Positions 41,183-53,639 of a stretch of 64,000 bases of DNA are shown one piece after another. The translations under genes and the position numbers were made by a program. How positions within the stretch are numbered: position 1 is the stretch's first letter; each line of letters starts with the position of its first letter. Below the pieces are notes generated by a model. The model had not been told where the DNA came from and did not search any database. It worked only from the letters and a program-made list of their open reading frames with translations. This stretch comes from Tilletiopsis washingtonensis. Lineage: Eukaryota > Basidiomycota > Exobasidiomycetes > Entylomatales. Location: positions 20,295-84,294 of the forward strand of contig NW_020312021.1 in assembly GCF_003144115.1 (NCBI RefSeq). Reading direction: 5' to 3'.

Positions 41183-43968
41183 TCAGGTCTTGATTTGGAC
41201 CAGGATTTCTCTACGAGTTGCGTGTCAGCGTGAGATGATACGACGCATCGGAAGCTCACGCACCCGTACGCGTCCGTCTGCGCCACTGCGATGCGGTCGT
41301 TGGTTGCGAGCGCTGGCGGTGTGTGTGAGAGAAGAGAGATATGGCATGCAGCGTTGAGTCTCACACAGCAGATGGTAGAACGCTTGCGCAGCGACGTGCG
41401 GCTGTGACACGAGTCAGCAATAGTCGAGCAGCGGGTCTAGCACCGGCACGCACCATCGAGTCGGCAACAGGAACGAGGTCGCTGAAGAACAGCGGCTCGG
41501 GCGCCACCTCCTCGGCGGTCTTGCGAGCGAAACTTAGGAAGTTAAACTGCTCGCCTTCCAGCGCTTCGGCAATCTGCGCGAGGGTGTCAGCGCTGACAGC
41601 GCGGCGCAGCGCTTTCGGAGGCTCACCAGCTGGCTTTCAAGGCCCGTCGGGTCGTCTCGGCGGCCTGCACGCATCGTCAGCCACCGTGGAGAAGCACAGT
41701 CACCCTCACTCACTCTCGTGCAGCACGGATGCATCGCGCGCAGCGCTCTCGCGCCGGCCACCGGGGCTGTCGGGGATCATGGAGCTGCCGCGGCGCTCGC
41801 GTCCACTGCGCATCGTCGCGTTAGCTCGTGATCGGCGCGGTCTTGACGCGCATACACACCGAAGGCCAGTGATGTCGCCCTCCGAAAAGGAACGCATCGT
41901 GCCGTCTCCGGCTCGACTGTCACGGTCGCCGAGTCCTGCGGGAGCAGTGTTGAGATGGCTGCCGTGTAAGGAGCACACGACGCGCTCACCCGTGTCATCG
42001 AGCGTGCGCGTGGCCTCCGCGGCGACGTTCCACGGCAGCGCGGCGCGCACGGTGGCCTCGCTGCCGCTGCCACGGCCGACTTCGCGCGCGTTGTCCTGGT
42101 GCAGGGTGTCAGCCGTAGGCTCGAGGCAGCATATATGCGCCACTCACGCTGCCAGAGACGTCGGCGGCTGGCGCATCGCCAAAGCCGATGAGGTCGGCTG
42201 GAGGTACGGGTGAGCAGGCGGCAGTGCGACAGCGCCGAGGGACTCACGCATGTCGTCCATGTGCGGCATGTCGTCCTGACCCAGGAACTCGATGCCCATG
42301 GCCGGCTCGTCGAGGTCCATGCGCTCGGGCGCCGGCGCGTCTTGCACGCCCTTGTCTGCGGGCGCGGCAGCGACGGGTGCGCCTCCGATGCGCATGTTGG
42401 CGTAGAATTGTTCTGCGAGCGGCGTCAGCAGCGAGTCAGGTGCAGGCCACACGCGACTCACCAATCTCGTTGACGCGGCCGGTGACGACGAGGCCCCAGA
42501 TGCTCGCCAGCTGCGGCGCACCGCCGACTAGACGAGGCCGCAGTCAGCCTCAGGCCCACAAGTGCTCACGCAGCACTCACTGTCCGAGCCGGGCCCGAAC
42601 ACGATGCCCTTGGCCGCAATGTCGTCCTGCCGCTCGCGCACGCGCTTCTCCTCGGCGGCGCGAGCAGCACGCATGATCTCGACGTAGTCCTTGCGGTTGC
42701 GCAGCATCTCTTCGTCGGATAGCACCAGGCTGGTGTCCTCGCGCGCGAAGACCACCTTCTTCTTCTTGGCTGGCGCAGCGCCAACGCCGATGCCAGAGTC
42801 GTCGCCTACGGGTCCGAGTGACGGCGTGCGCTTGAGCGATGAGCGGGAAGGCGTGCCGTGGGCGGCCGGCTCGGTCGCGCCCAGCGGTGCGTCGTGCAAT
42901 CCGAAATCGAAGCTGGACGTCATCAGCATGTGTGCCACCCTCGCTCACACACCACTCACCCTTCGTCGTCACCAAAGCCAAAGTCGCCGCCGGGCATCTC
43001 ATCGTCCCCCGGCATGTCGCCGCCCAGATCGCCAAAGCCGAGCGCACTGCTGTCGCGTCCCGGCACACGACGCCGGCCCTCCTCCTCGATGCCCTGCTCG
43101 AGCGGCGCAGGAGGCAGCGCATCCTCGAGGCCGAGGTCAAGCTGCAGGTCGTCGTCGCCAAGGTTAAAGCGGTCGTCCTGCATGCTCTCGCGCGGGCCCA
43201 GTCCGAGTTCAGAGCCATCAGCATCGCCCTCAAAGTCGCCGAAGCGCTCGCGTCGCAGCGTGATGTTCTCCTTGTCCGTGGTGTGTCTGCGTCTCGGCGA
43301 CGGCGCCGCTTCAGAGCCGCGCGCCGAGGGCATGCCGGCACTCGTGGCGCCAGCGAGGAACGCCGAGCCGATGCCCGAGCTCTCGTCGGCCACAACGTCG
43401 CCCTCCCACGCCCAGTCAATGTCAAAGTCGCCGGCGAAGAAGGCGGTGTTGGCCGAGAGCGTGATGGCGTCGGTGCCGCCGCCGGTACGTCGAACGACAG
43501 GCATGTCGAGTGCGCCGCGAGCGGCCACGACGCCAGGCGCTGCTGCGGCAGCTGACATGAAGGTGAGAGCTCGACGAAGAGCAGCGTGCGTATTCGTCAC
43601 GTCGCCCATCCACGCCTCTGCCTGTGATGACACTCAGCACTGCCCACGCTCCTGGACGATGGCAAGCTCACCTGCTGCACGTAGATGCGCACGACGCCGT
43701 AGAGCAGCTGGCTGGACAGCCGCAGCGCCATGGGCTCAGACGGGTCCTTGACGCTGTCGCACGTCTTTGTAATGTCGCACGCGGCGATGTCGCGCTTCGA
43801 GAGCTTGCGCACCGTGCTCTTGGCGCCCAGCGTCGCAGCCAGCCTGCAGGACGTGCGTGGGTGAGCCGCGGGCAGGTGGGCGGTGCGCTGCACTGGGTGG
43901 TGCACGACGCACCAGACGATGCCGAGGCCGCGCTTGGGTGCCGAGAGGATGTCGGCGCTATAGAACAT
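41183..43968 (-). CDS. REC8: Meiotic cohesin kleisin Rec8
   Basis: Alpha-kleisin that closes the cohesin ring on meiotic chromosomes; cleaved by separase. Fourteen exons (first 43913-43968, second 43672-43843, third 42960-43621, last 41183-41210) whose phases all close, giving 700 aa. The N-terminus is MFYSADILSAPKRGLGIVW, then LAATLGAKSTVRKLSKRDI and PMALRLSSQLLYGVVRIYVQ, the SMC3-binding domain; the W-L-x-ATLG form favours Rec8 over Rad21/Scc1. The middle is acidic and disordered, with possible separase sites not assigned. The winged-helix SMC1-binding end reads AEALEGEQFNFLSFARK, AAQAFYHLLC, NDRIAVAQTDAYGEILVQ. The last exon is only 28 nt. Implies a sexual cycle. A Rad21 identity is the main alternative. 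Confidence 0.92.
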
Positions 43969-44229
43969 GGCGGCAGAGAGGGGTGGGAGTGGTGGAGGGG
44001 AAGGAGGGAGCAGTCGGAGAGGGAGGTCCGCTTGTGTGCCCCTCGCTGGCCCGCTTCGGCAGGTGCGCGTCGTCCCAAAGGGGCTGCTTCGCCACGCGAC
44101 GCGCCTCGAAACAGATTGCCCGTTTGGCGAGTGTCTATGCGAGGCAGGCCGCCAGCAGAGAGGATGATGTCGCCGCCGCTACATGATGGGGGGCCTGCTG
44201 CTCAGGGGCTGGTCCGGCGCGCGTCATCC

Positions 44230-44610
44230 TCAGCACGGCCAGCAGCCGAGCGTGGGCGGCGCGAGGGCGCGCGGCGTCGGCGGCGAGGGCGTCGTCTGCC
44301 CGCTGCTGCTGCCGCGGCTCCACGCCTCGCTGACGGGGCTCAGGCTCATGAGTTCGGGCGTCGTGGCGCCGCTGCTGCACTTGCTGTTGAAGCGCGAGTG
44401 GAAGCGACTGCCGGCGTACGAGCGCGGCCAGAACGTCAGGTCCGTCGGCGTGCGCAGCGAGCGCGACAGGCCGAGCCGCTCGTCACGCGCCCGCAGCCAG
44501 GTGCGCAGCAGGCCCGCGCCGCCGCACAGCAGCACAAACAGCAAGCCCTGCGTCGAGGTCTGCAGCCCGGACAGCAGCGCCGTGCCGGCGTAGGAGGCGA
44601 GCAGCGACAT
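44230..44610 (-). CDS. Small predicted membrane protein
   Basis: Intronless 126-aa frame starting MSLLASYAGTALLSGLQ. Residues 8-35 form one hydrophobic segment (LLFVLLCGGAGLL) followed by a basic RTWLRARDER, predicting an N-out/C-in single-pass or hairpin anchor. The rest is Ser/Thr/Pro-rich with TTPELMSLSP-like possible phosphorylation sites. It sits between REC8 and the amino-acid permease, divergent from the latter. No family recognised. It might be the first exon of a longer gene. Confidence 0.45.
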   Translation of the reverse strand: MSLLASYAGTALLSGLQTSTQGLLFVLLCGGAGLLRTWLRARDERLGLSRSLRTPTDLTFWPRSYAGSRFHSRFNSKCSSGATTPELMSLSPVSEAWSRGSSSGQTTPSPPTPRALAPPTLGCWPC

Positions 44611-45350
44611 GCCGGAGAGTGATGGAGGTGGATAGGGGTGAGGCAGCGGCCTGCCGGCCAAGGCCTTGTCCTCGACGCGCGCGCAAGGGACAAAGGAAGC
44701 GGTGCGCGTGCGCGAACAAGGCGGGACAAGACGTCGCATGAGGGCAACGTCCTCCGGGCCCGATCTCAGCAAGAGCGCCTCGTGAACATTCCACAGTACC
44801 GTACAGGTGTCGGTATGAGAGCCTTCTGTCGGACTTGCGAGACACCCTTACAAATGCACATCAGCGGGCTGGAGGCGAGGCGTTAGCTAACCGTGGAGCA
44901 CGCCGAGCGTCGATTCGCAGCGGCATTGCCGCGGATCGCTGCATCACTTGTGCACCAGGCAGGCCGCAGCTCGAGACTTTCCAAAACGCTCAAGACTGTC
45001 TTCGACGTATCCTGATCCGGCGCTCACGAGCAAGCTGCAGGCGGGCAGCGCAGAGGGGAGGAAGCAGGCCAGAGGGGAGGAAGCAGGCCGGTCCGGCGGC
45101 ACGGAGCGTGGGAACAGCGGCTCGGCGTTGGCGCGCGGCGGTGGGCGCAGCGCGAGGCGCTTGCGGAGGCGCGGGGCACGCCAGCGCAGAGGCAGGCAAG
45201 CCGCGCACGGCCACGCTTCCTTCCTCCTCCACGCAACACGCGCACGCCTCCAGCACGCTCCTCGGCGACGTGGCGCAGCCTTCCTCGGCACGGCCGGCCA
45301 CTATATAGCCTCACGCCCACGCAGCCCACGTGCTGGCCACGCTCCTCGCC
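44611..45350. promoter_or_regulatory. Divergent promoter region with TATA element
   Basis: 740 bp between the small membrane protein and the amino-acid permease. A tandem 14-bp motif (GAGGAAGCAGGCC) occurs near 45056-45090. The TATA box is listed separately. Confidence 0.5.
45302..45308 (+). promoter_or_regulatory. TATA box of the amino-acid permease gene
   Basis: TATATAG lies 43 bp upstream of the start codon at 45351. It is the clearest TATA element in the window; TATA-type promoters in fungi often mark regulated, nutrient-responsive genes, which fits a permease. Confidence 0.55.
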
Positions 45351-47820
45351 ATGTCCTCCGACCCCGTCGCTGCGGCCATCGCCAGCGCTCGAATCCCCCA
45401 CAACGAGCCGTCGTCGTTGCACAGCGACGCATTACCACACTCGGGCGCATCTGCTGGGCCGTCTCGTCTGCGCTCCTCTTCCATCTCCTCTGCCTCCTCT
45501 TCCTCCTCTTCAGCCGGGCCGATCGTCTACGACTCCAAAGCCACACTACCGCGCGTCACGCCGCCACGCCGCAAGTCAGCCGCGGGCCTGAGCTCGCCGA
45601 GCGATACGCGCGGCAGCCTCGACTCGGTCGGCTTTGGCTACGAGCAGCACCTGCTGCCGCTCAGCATGTCGGCGCGCATTGACGACGATGCAGACGACGA
45701 CATGGCGCAGTACGCGTCGGCTCGCACGCGCATCAGCTATGGCGATCGAGAGGGCGACACGGTGGAGGGCGGACGCAGTCCGAGGAGGGAAGAGCGCAGG
45801 ATGGGTCTCGTCGATGGTGAGTGTGCGCGAGATGCAGCGCAAGCGGATGCGGTCGCAGTGCTTGGAACGTACAGCGGCGCTCGGGGTGCTCAGCGCTCCG
45901 CAGCGCACATTGTTCCGGAGCGTGCGAAGAGTGGTTTGCATGGGCAGAGGCCCAGCGGCCATGCTGCCGGCGTGCTCGCGACCTCTGTGCTTTGCAGCAT
46001 TGAAGGCGGTCAGCCCGCTCCATGCTGATCGTCTCACTACCCCAGGCATTGCCCTGACTGTCGGCCTGCAGATCGGCTCCGGCATCTTCTCCTCGCCCGG
46101 CGTCGTGACACTGAACACTGGCAGCATCGGCGCCAGCCTGGTAGTCTGGCTCGTGAGCGGCATCCTGGCCTGGACGGGCGCCAGGTGAGCAGGCAGCGGG
46201 TATACATCTTGGCCCAATGCTGATCGCGCTGCAGCTCGTTCGCGGAGCTGGGCGCTGCGATACCGCTGAACGGCGGCGCTCAGGCATATCTGAATGTGGG
46301 TGCAGCAGCTATACATGCCAGCCCCGCAGCAGCTCACATGTGCGCAGTACTCATTTGGGCCCCTGAGCGCCTACCTCTTCGCCTGGACTGCCATCGTGGC
46401 GCTCAAGGTACGCTCGTGCGCTGCTTGTGCTCGGACGCCGCGCTGACGTCCCGTGCAGCCCGGGTCAGGGGCCATCATCGCCATCATTTTCGCGTGAGTC
46501 GGCCGAGCTGTGAGGCTGGTCGCACGGCCTGACGCTGCCGCGCAGCGAATATGTGGCTCGCGTCATCTACCACACCACCTCCTCATCCGCGGCGCATCCG
46601 CACGAGCAAGGCCTGGACCAGATCCCGCCATGGAGCATCAAGCTGATCGCCGTCATCATCGTGGTGCTGATCTCAACCGTGCACGCGTTCAGCTCGCGGC
46701 TGGCGACGCGCGGGCAGGTCGCCACGACAGCTGTCAAGCTGCTGGCTCTCGTCGCCGTGCCTGTCCTTGCCATCGTCGTCGCCGCGCGCGGCAAGATGCC
46801 AGACGCGAGCAAGCACGCCTTCTCGAGCATCCCGAATCTCTTCGAGGGATCCAGCCGCAGCCCAAGCAACTATGCGCTGGCGCTGTACTCGGGCCTGTGG
46901 GCGTACGACGGCTGGGACCAGAGCACGATCGTGGCCGGCGAGATCAAGGTGAGGCAGGCTGTCGCAGCAGCAACGCGCACCGCTGACGTGGCGCGCAGAA
47001 CGTGACGAAGAACCTGCCGCGCGTCATCCACTCGAGCCTCAGCATCGTGCTCTGCATCTTCCTCCTCACCGTCACGTCCTACTTCGTCGTGCTCGCGCCG
47101 CAGCTCGTGGCGCAGACGAACACGGTGGCGCTCGACTTTGGCTCGGCCATCGCCGGCACCGTCGGCGGCGTGGTGTTTGCCTGCCTCGTCGCCTTCTCGT
47201 GCCTGGGCGCGCTCAACGGCCAGTTCTACACGAGCGCGCGCTTCGTGTTCACCGCGGGCAAGGAGGGCTACCTGCCGAAGATGTTCGGCCGCACAAACGC
47301 ACGCACAAAGACGCCCGTCGCGGCGACGGCGCTGCAGGCGGCGCTGGTGATCGTCTTCATCCTCTTCGGCAGCGGCTTTGCCTCGCTCGTCAACTTCTAC
47401 GGCGTCTGCAGCTGGTCGGGCTACCTCTTCACCGTGCTTGGCCTGCTCGTGCTGCGCATCAAGGAGCCGCACCTCGAGCGGCCGTACCAGACGTGGATCA
47501 CGACGCCCATCCTCTTCTCGGCCGTCGCCCTCTTCCTGCTCTTCATGCCCATCTTCTCCGCGCCGCTCGAAGGTACGTTGCTGTCGCGTGCAGCCCACTA
47601 ACTCGGCAGCGCTGACGCACCCTGCTCTGCAGCACTGGCTGCCGCCGCATTCATCCTCGCCGGCGTGCCGATGTACTTTCTGACGCAGCGACGAGTGCTG
47701 GCGCCGCTCTTTGCGCGCCGTGCCCAGCGCGACACCATCCCGCAGCACAAGGAGGTGCTCGACGAGGCGGCCTACGACGAGGAGGCGCTCGAGATGCTGC
47801 CGTCGCATGCGGAGCGATGA
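45351..47820 (+). CDS. LAT-type amino-acid permease (APC superfamily)
   Basis: Predicted 641 aa in eight exons (45351-45816, 46046-46184, 46235-46295, 46348-46407, 46459-46493, 46546-46948, 46999-47572, 47633-47820); phases all close. Residues 1-155 are a Ser/Arg-rich cytosolic tail, longer than usual and a likely target of phosphorylation or ubiquitin control. Transport core: GLQIGSGIFSSPGVV (TM1 substrate-binding break), SFAELGAAIPLNGGAQAYL, YSFGPLSAYLFAW, LYSGLWAYDGWDQ (TM6) and FSCLGALNGQFYTSARFVF (TM8). It resembles the L-type/Mup1-Mup3 group that takes up methionine and other neutral amino acids. About 12 membrane spans. A C-terminal acidic tail ends MLPSHAER. Confidence 0.95.
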
Positions 47821-48390
47821 AGCTGAAGCAATGTGCATGCTGCGACGAGCGCTGCGTGACTGACTGGCTGCGTGGAGAGTAGACCGTGAGACGCTGGGCG
47901 GGACAGGAGGCCCCCCTTGCTCGCCAGCCGCCGGCTGGCCGTGTCATGGCCCATCGAGAATGGGCGCAGCGCGTGGGAGCAGCAGATCGTCTCGGGGCCG
48001 CGGCACTTGAGCAGTGTGCATCTTGCGCTCGGGCCAGCTGCACGCGCGCCGCGGGAAGCGCATCTTGCAGCCCGAGACTCGCGGCCAGCCTGCTGCTAGT
48101 TGCCTTCTCGCTTCCACCCCTCGCCTTTCACTCTATGCTCCGGACGGAAGGCACCCTCTTCTTCTCGCCCTCGCATTGACCGCCTACGTGGCTGCTCGGC
48201 TGCCGTCGTGCCCCGCACCAGGCTCGCTGCCAGCGCACACGCTCTGCTTGCGCCTCTCACCACCACGCCTCGCACGACCCAGGCTCGCTGAGCGCGCAGT
48301 CCCTCGCCGGCTCCGCCGTCGCCCACGCTCGCACGCCCCAATCGTGTACGCCGCGGCCGAGACAGCGCTCCGAGCGCATCCGACGCTCGC
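47821..48390. promoter_or_regulatory. Promoter region of the oligopeptide transporter
   Basis: 570 bp between two co-directional transporter genes. CT/CCA-rich in its last 300 bp. No element recognised. Confidence 0.5.
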
Positions 48391-51300
48391 ATGTCCGGGC
48401 TCGACTCGCCGCGTCGGCGCCGCGACACGTCCATAGACCGCTACTCGACGCCCACGACGTCGCGGCGAGAGTCTCCCTCGCTGGAGCTGCACGCACTTCG
48501 CAGCGCCAAGGTCAACGAGGAGGAGGATGAGGAGGACTACGACGATGCAGATGATGAGGAGGCACTCCTCAGCGCGCCCGAGGCGCGGCTGCACGACGAG
48601 GAGAGAAAGCCGCAGGATCTGACGGGCGACGATCCGGCCAGCTTGATCCGCAGAGCGGTGCCGGAGACGGACGACGTGACCATGCCGGCTTTGACGCTGC
48701 GAGCGGTGGTGCTCGGCTCGATGTTCTCGTGCTTGGGAGCAGCAGTCACCCAGGTGAGTGCGGCGAGAGGAGCAGCTCCCGAGCATGCGAGAGCGCCATG
48801 TGGGCTGGGCCACATAGGATGCATGACCAGGCCGGGCGGGCGGCGAGAAGCAGGTGCGCAGGCCTGCCTGTGCTTGCTGCTGTAGCGAGCAGCGGATAGT
48901 CCTACGTTCGGGGTGCTGACGGCGGCTCGGCACTCCGCCAGCTCTTCTTCTACCGCTCCAACTCGCCCTCGTTCTCCAGCTACTTTATCATCCTCATCAG
49001 CCTGCCGCTGGGACGCTGGCTTGCCAAGGTCACCCCGAAGCGCACGGTCCGCTTTCCTCTCTTCGGTGACGTCGCACTCAATCCCGGCCCTTTCAACATC
49101 AAGTGAGCTGCGTGTGCCGTTGCGCTTGCCGGGCCGATGGCTGATTGCGCGGGCAGAGAGCATGTCTTAATTGCCGTCATCTCGAGCTCGGGTGCCCATT
49201 CGGCATATGCATCCGACATCAGTGCGTGCCAGCTTCTTCCAAGCCGCCCTCGATGCTGACATCCCCTCGCAGTCAACGTACAAGTGAGGCGCGTCTGTGC
49301 CCTGTCGCGGACGCGCACTGACGCCGCCCGCAGGACCTCTTCTTCAACCAGCAGATGAGCGTGTTCGCCAGCCTGGTGCTGCTGCTCTGTGAGCATCTCG
49401 GCGCTGCGTTGCGCTCAGCCCCACTCTGACAGCGTCGGCAGCCACACAGACGCTCGGCTTCGGCTTTGCGGGCCTGCTGCATTCGGTGCTCGTCAAGCCC
49501 GTGGCGATGATCTTCCCCAGCACGCTCGTCGTCACGACAATGTTCCACACGCTGCACGGCGCGCAGTCCGCCGACACGCGCCCGCGCCTGCGCTTCTTCA
49601 TGTTTGCCTTCATTGCCGTGCTCGTCTACCAGACGCTGCCGAACCTGCTGGCGCCGACGCTGAGCTCCGTGGCGCTGCTCTGCATGCTCAACAACGAGAA
49701 CAAGGTGTTCACCGTGCTCAGCTCGGGCTTCCGTGGCTTTGGCGTCCTCAACTTTTCGTTTGACTGGTCGGCCGTCGGCACGTCGGGCCCGCTGTACACG
49801 CCCCTGTGGGGTGAGTGTGTGAAGAGCACAGTGCGAGTCACTGTCGCTGACCGTCTCCTGCAGCGGCCATCAACTACTACGTCGGGTGAGTCTGCTGCTC
49901 CTGCGGCGAGGCGCGAGGCTGACACGCTGCACAGCTTCGCGGGCGCCATGTACCTCGTCATGCCCATCCTGTACTTCAGCAACTTCTGGCAGGCCAAGCG
50001 CTTCGCCTCGCCGATCAACGCGGCGCTCTACGACCACGTCAACTACGAAAAGTTCGACGTCATGAGCGTGCTGACGCCGGAGAACACGCTTGACAACGCA
50101 AAGTGGGCCAAGGTGACGCCCGTGTACACGACGCCGTGGTTCGCCATCTCCTACGGCATCTCGTTTGCCACGCTCACGTCGATGATCTCGCACGTGCTGC
50201 TGTGGTACGGCGGCGACATCAAGCGTGCGATGTTTGCGCGGCCCGGCGAGGACTACCACGCGCGCCAGATGCGCCACTACCCCTCGGTGCCGCGCAGCTG
50301 GTACCTCGGCACCCTCGCCGTCTCGCTGAGCTCCGCCATCATCCTGGTGGCCACCAGCCCGCTGCAGCTGCCCGTGTATGGACTGCTGCTGGCTGTGCTG
50401 CTCGCGATCGTGTTCCTGGTGCCCGTGGGTCTCATCAAGGCCATCTCGGACACGACCATCGGCCTCAATGTCGTCACAGAGTGCGTGTGCTGGCCAGGCT
50501 GGCTCTGACGCTGCTGATGCAGCCTGTTGCAGATTCGTGTGGGGCCTGCTCTCGCCTGGCTCGCCTGTGGTGCGTAGCTAGGGCAGCTACCGCGTTGCGC
50601 TCTACTGACTTGCGTGCGCAGGGCAACGCGACGTTCAAGTGCTTTGGGTGAGCAGCTCTCTGCTCTCTCGACGCCACCGCTCCGCTCACACGCCGCAGCT
50701 ACCTGGCCATGGGCCAAGCGCTCGACCTCACCGTCGATCTGAAGCTGGCACACTACCTCAAGATTCCGCCGCGCCACATGTTTCTCGCACAGATGCTCGG
50801 CACCGTCATCGGCGCATTCGTGAATCTTGCGGTCCTGCGGCTGGTACTCAACCCTGAGGCCGGCTACCGCGCGTTCCTCACCGGCGAGAAGGTGCGTCTG
50901 GCGGGCTGCCAAGCGCTTGACCTTGCCTGACGACCCTCCCGCTGCAGATCGACCCGTCAGGACAGTGGGACGGGCGAAAGGTGCACATGTGAGTGGAGCA
51001 GCGCAGAAACTCGCGAGCGAGCGGCTGACCTTCATCGTACAGCTTCTTCTCGGCGACGATCATCTGGGGTGAGCCCGACGCCGAGCTGCCGTACTTGCTA
51101 TGCTGACTGAGCATGCAGGCGCCATCGGCCCAGCCCGCTTCTTCGTCGGGGCGTGAGTAGTGCCCTTGCCAGCACACGTCTGCACCGCTGACCCCTCCAC
51201 CGCCAGCTACAAGAAGCTCTACTGGTGCGGCTGCCCCATCCTTGCCCTCCGCAGCGGCGCTGACACGCGCACAGGGGCTTCTTCCTCGGCGCCATCGGGC

Positions 51301-52001
51301 CGGTGATTCCCTGGCTGCTCAACAAGCGCTGGCGGCACCCGTACTGGCGGCTCATCAACTTTCCCGTCATCCTCGTGCGTCGGGCTTGCACCAGCGACGT
51401 CTCTCGCTACTTCTGACGCCGGATGCAACCCTCTCGCAGCATGCGGCTGGATCACCGCCCCAGACGCCAACGAACGTGAGTCGGCCCCTCTCCACCCTTG
51501 GACGGCGCATCGCTGACGCAAAGCACAGGTGATCTTGAGCGGCTGCATTGCGGCCATGACGGCGCAGTGGTGGGTGCGAAAGCACCACCCCAAGTTGTGA
51601 GTCGTGCTCTCATGTGCGGCGCCGCAGCTGCATGGCTGACACGGCCCGACGCAGCTTCGCCAAGCGCATCTATGTGCTCAGCGCTGCGCTCGATGCGGGC
51701 TGTGAGTTTCTCGTGGGCTGGCGACGCAGCGACTGTTCGAGGCTGACGCATGACGCAACCCTCTCCCAAGCCTCCGTCAATGCGCTGGTCGTGTTCATGC
51801 TGAGCATCACGCTGCTCAAGGCCTTTCCGGGCCTGCTGGGCAACTGGTGCGTCGTTCGTGGGCACACGGCAACAACAAGGACCTAGGCTCCCGGCGCAGC
51901 GCTGACCTCGGACCACTCCCGCCGCCAGGTACCTGCGCCCGGCGCTCGATGCCGAGCACTGCACGCCCGAGCCCCACGTGGCCGCCGTCGGGGCCTCCTG
52001 A
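48391..52001 (+). CDS. Oligopeptide transporter, OPT family
   Basis: Proton-coupled uptake of tetra/pentapeptides, glutathione or metal chelates at the plasma membrane. About 21 exons; several encode only 4-15 residues (for example INVQ, GNATFKCFG, YKKLYW). The N-terminal 90 residues are hydrophilic with an acidic run (EEEDEEDYDDADDEE). Signature motifs are NPGPFNIKEH, QTLGFGFAGLL, YWGD-region substitutes around FSFDWSAVGTSGPLYTP, SFATLTSMISHVLLWYG, QLPVYGLLLAVLLAIVF, YLKIPPRHMF, QMLGTVIGAFVNL, FFSATIIWGAIGPARFF and GFFLGAIGPVIPWLL. The core resembles Opt1/Isp4-type peptide transporters. I checked phases through most but not every junction. The stop at 51999-52001 follows a short hydrophilic tail. 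Confidence 0.95.
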
Positions 52002-53639
52002 GACGAGAACAGGCCTCACACGAGGGTGGGCAGAGAATGCCATGCCCCTCTCTGCACGCCGAGCCATGCTGGCCGCCTGACGAGATTGCCGGCGCCCCTT
52101 GGGCAGCAGCAGTCGTGTGCGACGTCAAGCCGGCAGCGGCGTGGTGCGCCTCTCGATGGCGCGGCGAGAACGCCGAAGCCTGAGAACTCTGGGCGCGCGG
52201 GCCAAGAGAGACGGCTGCAGCTGTGGGCTGGCCTCGGCCGTTGCGCTGGCGCCACGGCGTCTTCTGGACAAACAAACGGCCGTTGCGGCGCGGGCACGGG
52301 TGCGGTGCGCCCTCGGCCCGACGCTCGGAGCCTCGTCTTGCTGGGGCTGCCGCGGCTCGTGCTCGCCGAGCGAGCCTCGGAGCCTCGGGCCCCGGAAGGC
52401 GCAAGGCGTGGGTGTCGAGATGCCCTCGCTTGGCTAGGGGTGCCTGTGTTGTCACGCGGGCGTATGCTGAGAGATTCGCTCACACGAGGCGGCCGTCGCC
52501 CGCGGCTCATCCCCGCTGATGGAGCGAGAAAGGTCCTGGCTCTCTTCTGCTGTCTCTCTCTCTCTCGCTCGCAGGAGGAAGACCGAGCTCATCGCCTCGC
52601 TTCGCTACGTCTCGTTGAGCATCTCACGTGCCGAAGAGGCCCCCTCGACCTCTCACCGAGCCGTCAAGGCCGAAGAGGCGAGGGGCCCGGCCTCGCTTGC
52701 CGCGAGAGAGAAAGCGCTGCCCGCGTGCCGGTGCCGGCGCGGCAGCCGCGGGCCGCTCAAAGCACTCTGCCTCCTCTGCTGCGTGCTGCTGGCGGTGGAG
52801 CATTGTGCGCGGCCGCAGGCACGGCGGCGGTGCGGTGTCTCGCGTGGCCCGCGGCCGAGCGTGCATGCGTGTCGTCAGCACTTCATCTGCGGGCACGAGA
52901 GGAGTGCGCGCGCCCCCCTCTCGCGTGCCCGTGGCCACAAGCGTCGATCTTGAGGATGCAGGCGGCGTGCCGAGCTCGGTGCGAAGATGGGGGTGCCCTC
53001 TCTGCTCGCTCGCCGGAGAGGGCCGTGCCGCCTGCGCTGCTGGCTGAACGCGCGCACTGCAGCGCTGCGTCACTCTGCGCCTGCCGCGGCGCTGTGCCGA
53101 GGCGAGAGCGTGCGGGGGAAGGAGGGGACACCGCCAGCTGCAGCGCCGCATGCTGCTGCATCGGCGCGCAGAGGCGGCAGCAGCAGGCAGCGGCGCACGC
53201 ACGGCATGCGGCGGAGTGCGCCTGTCAAGCTCATGCGATGGGCGAATGCGGCGTGCGGCGTGTGCGCAGCGAGGCGGCGCGGTGGCGGCGAATGATCGGC
53301 GTGCCGCGAGAGAGGAGCGAGGCGAGAGGGCAAGCAGCCCGAGGGTGCAAGGCGCGACGCTGCCCTCCGAGGGAGAGCGGCGCGGGCCGGCGTTCGAGAA
53401 GTCAGGTGCGCTGCCGAGAGTGCGCGCTGCAGGCGAGAGTAAGAGTGGAGCGCGCACGGCACACACAAAGGCGCGCTGCGCTGCGCTGCGCTGCGAGGGC
53501 GTGGCAGCGTGCGGCGTGATCGGGCACGAGGCTCTGCTCCCACTGCAGCCACCGCGCGCTGCCTCTCTCCTCTTCTCCACACGCTCACCTCCTTTCTGCC
53601 TCATCGCAGCAAACCCCACACTCCTTCTCTATTTGCACC
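52002..53639. other. 1.6-kb stretch without a confident gene
   Basis: A 497-residue open frame crosses it, but its Arg/Ala/Cys composition and lack of structure point to a GC-rich artefact. The last 110 bp are CT-rich and probably the promoter or leader of the next gene. Confidence 0.5.

Noticed and set aside
52026-53519. 497-residue plus-strand frame downstream of the OPT gene
   Set aside because: Arg/Ala/Cys composition with no domain, repeat or splice structure; typical of GC-rich non-coding sequence.
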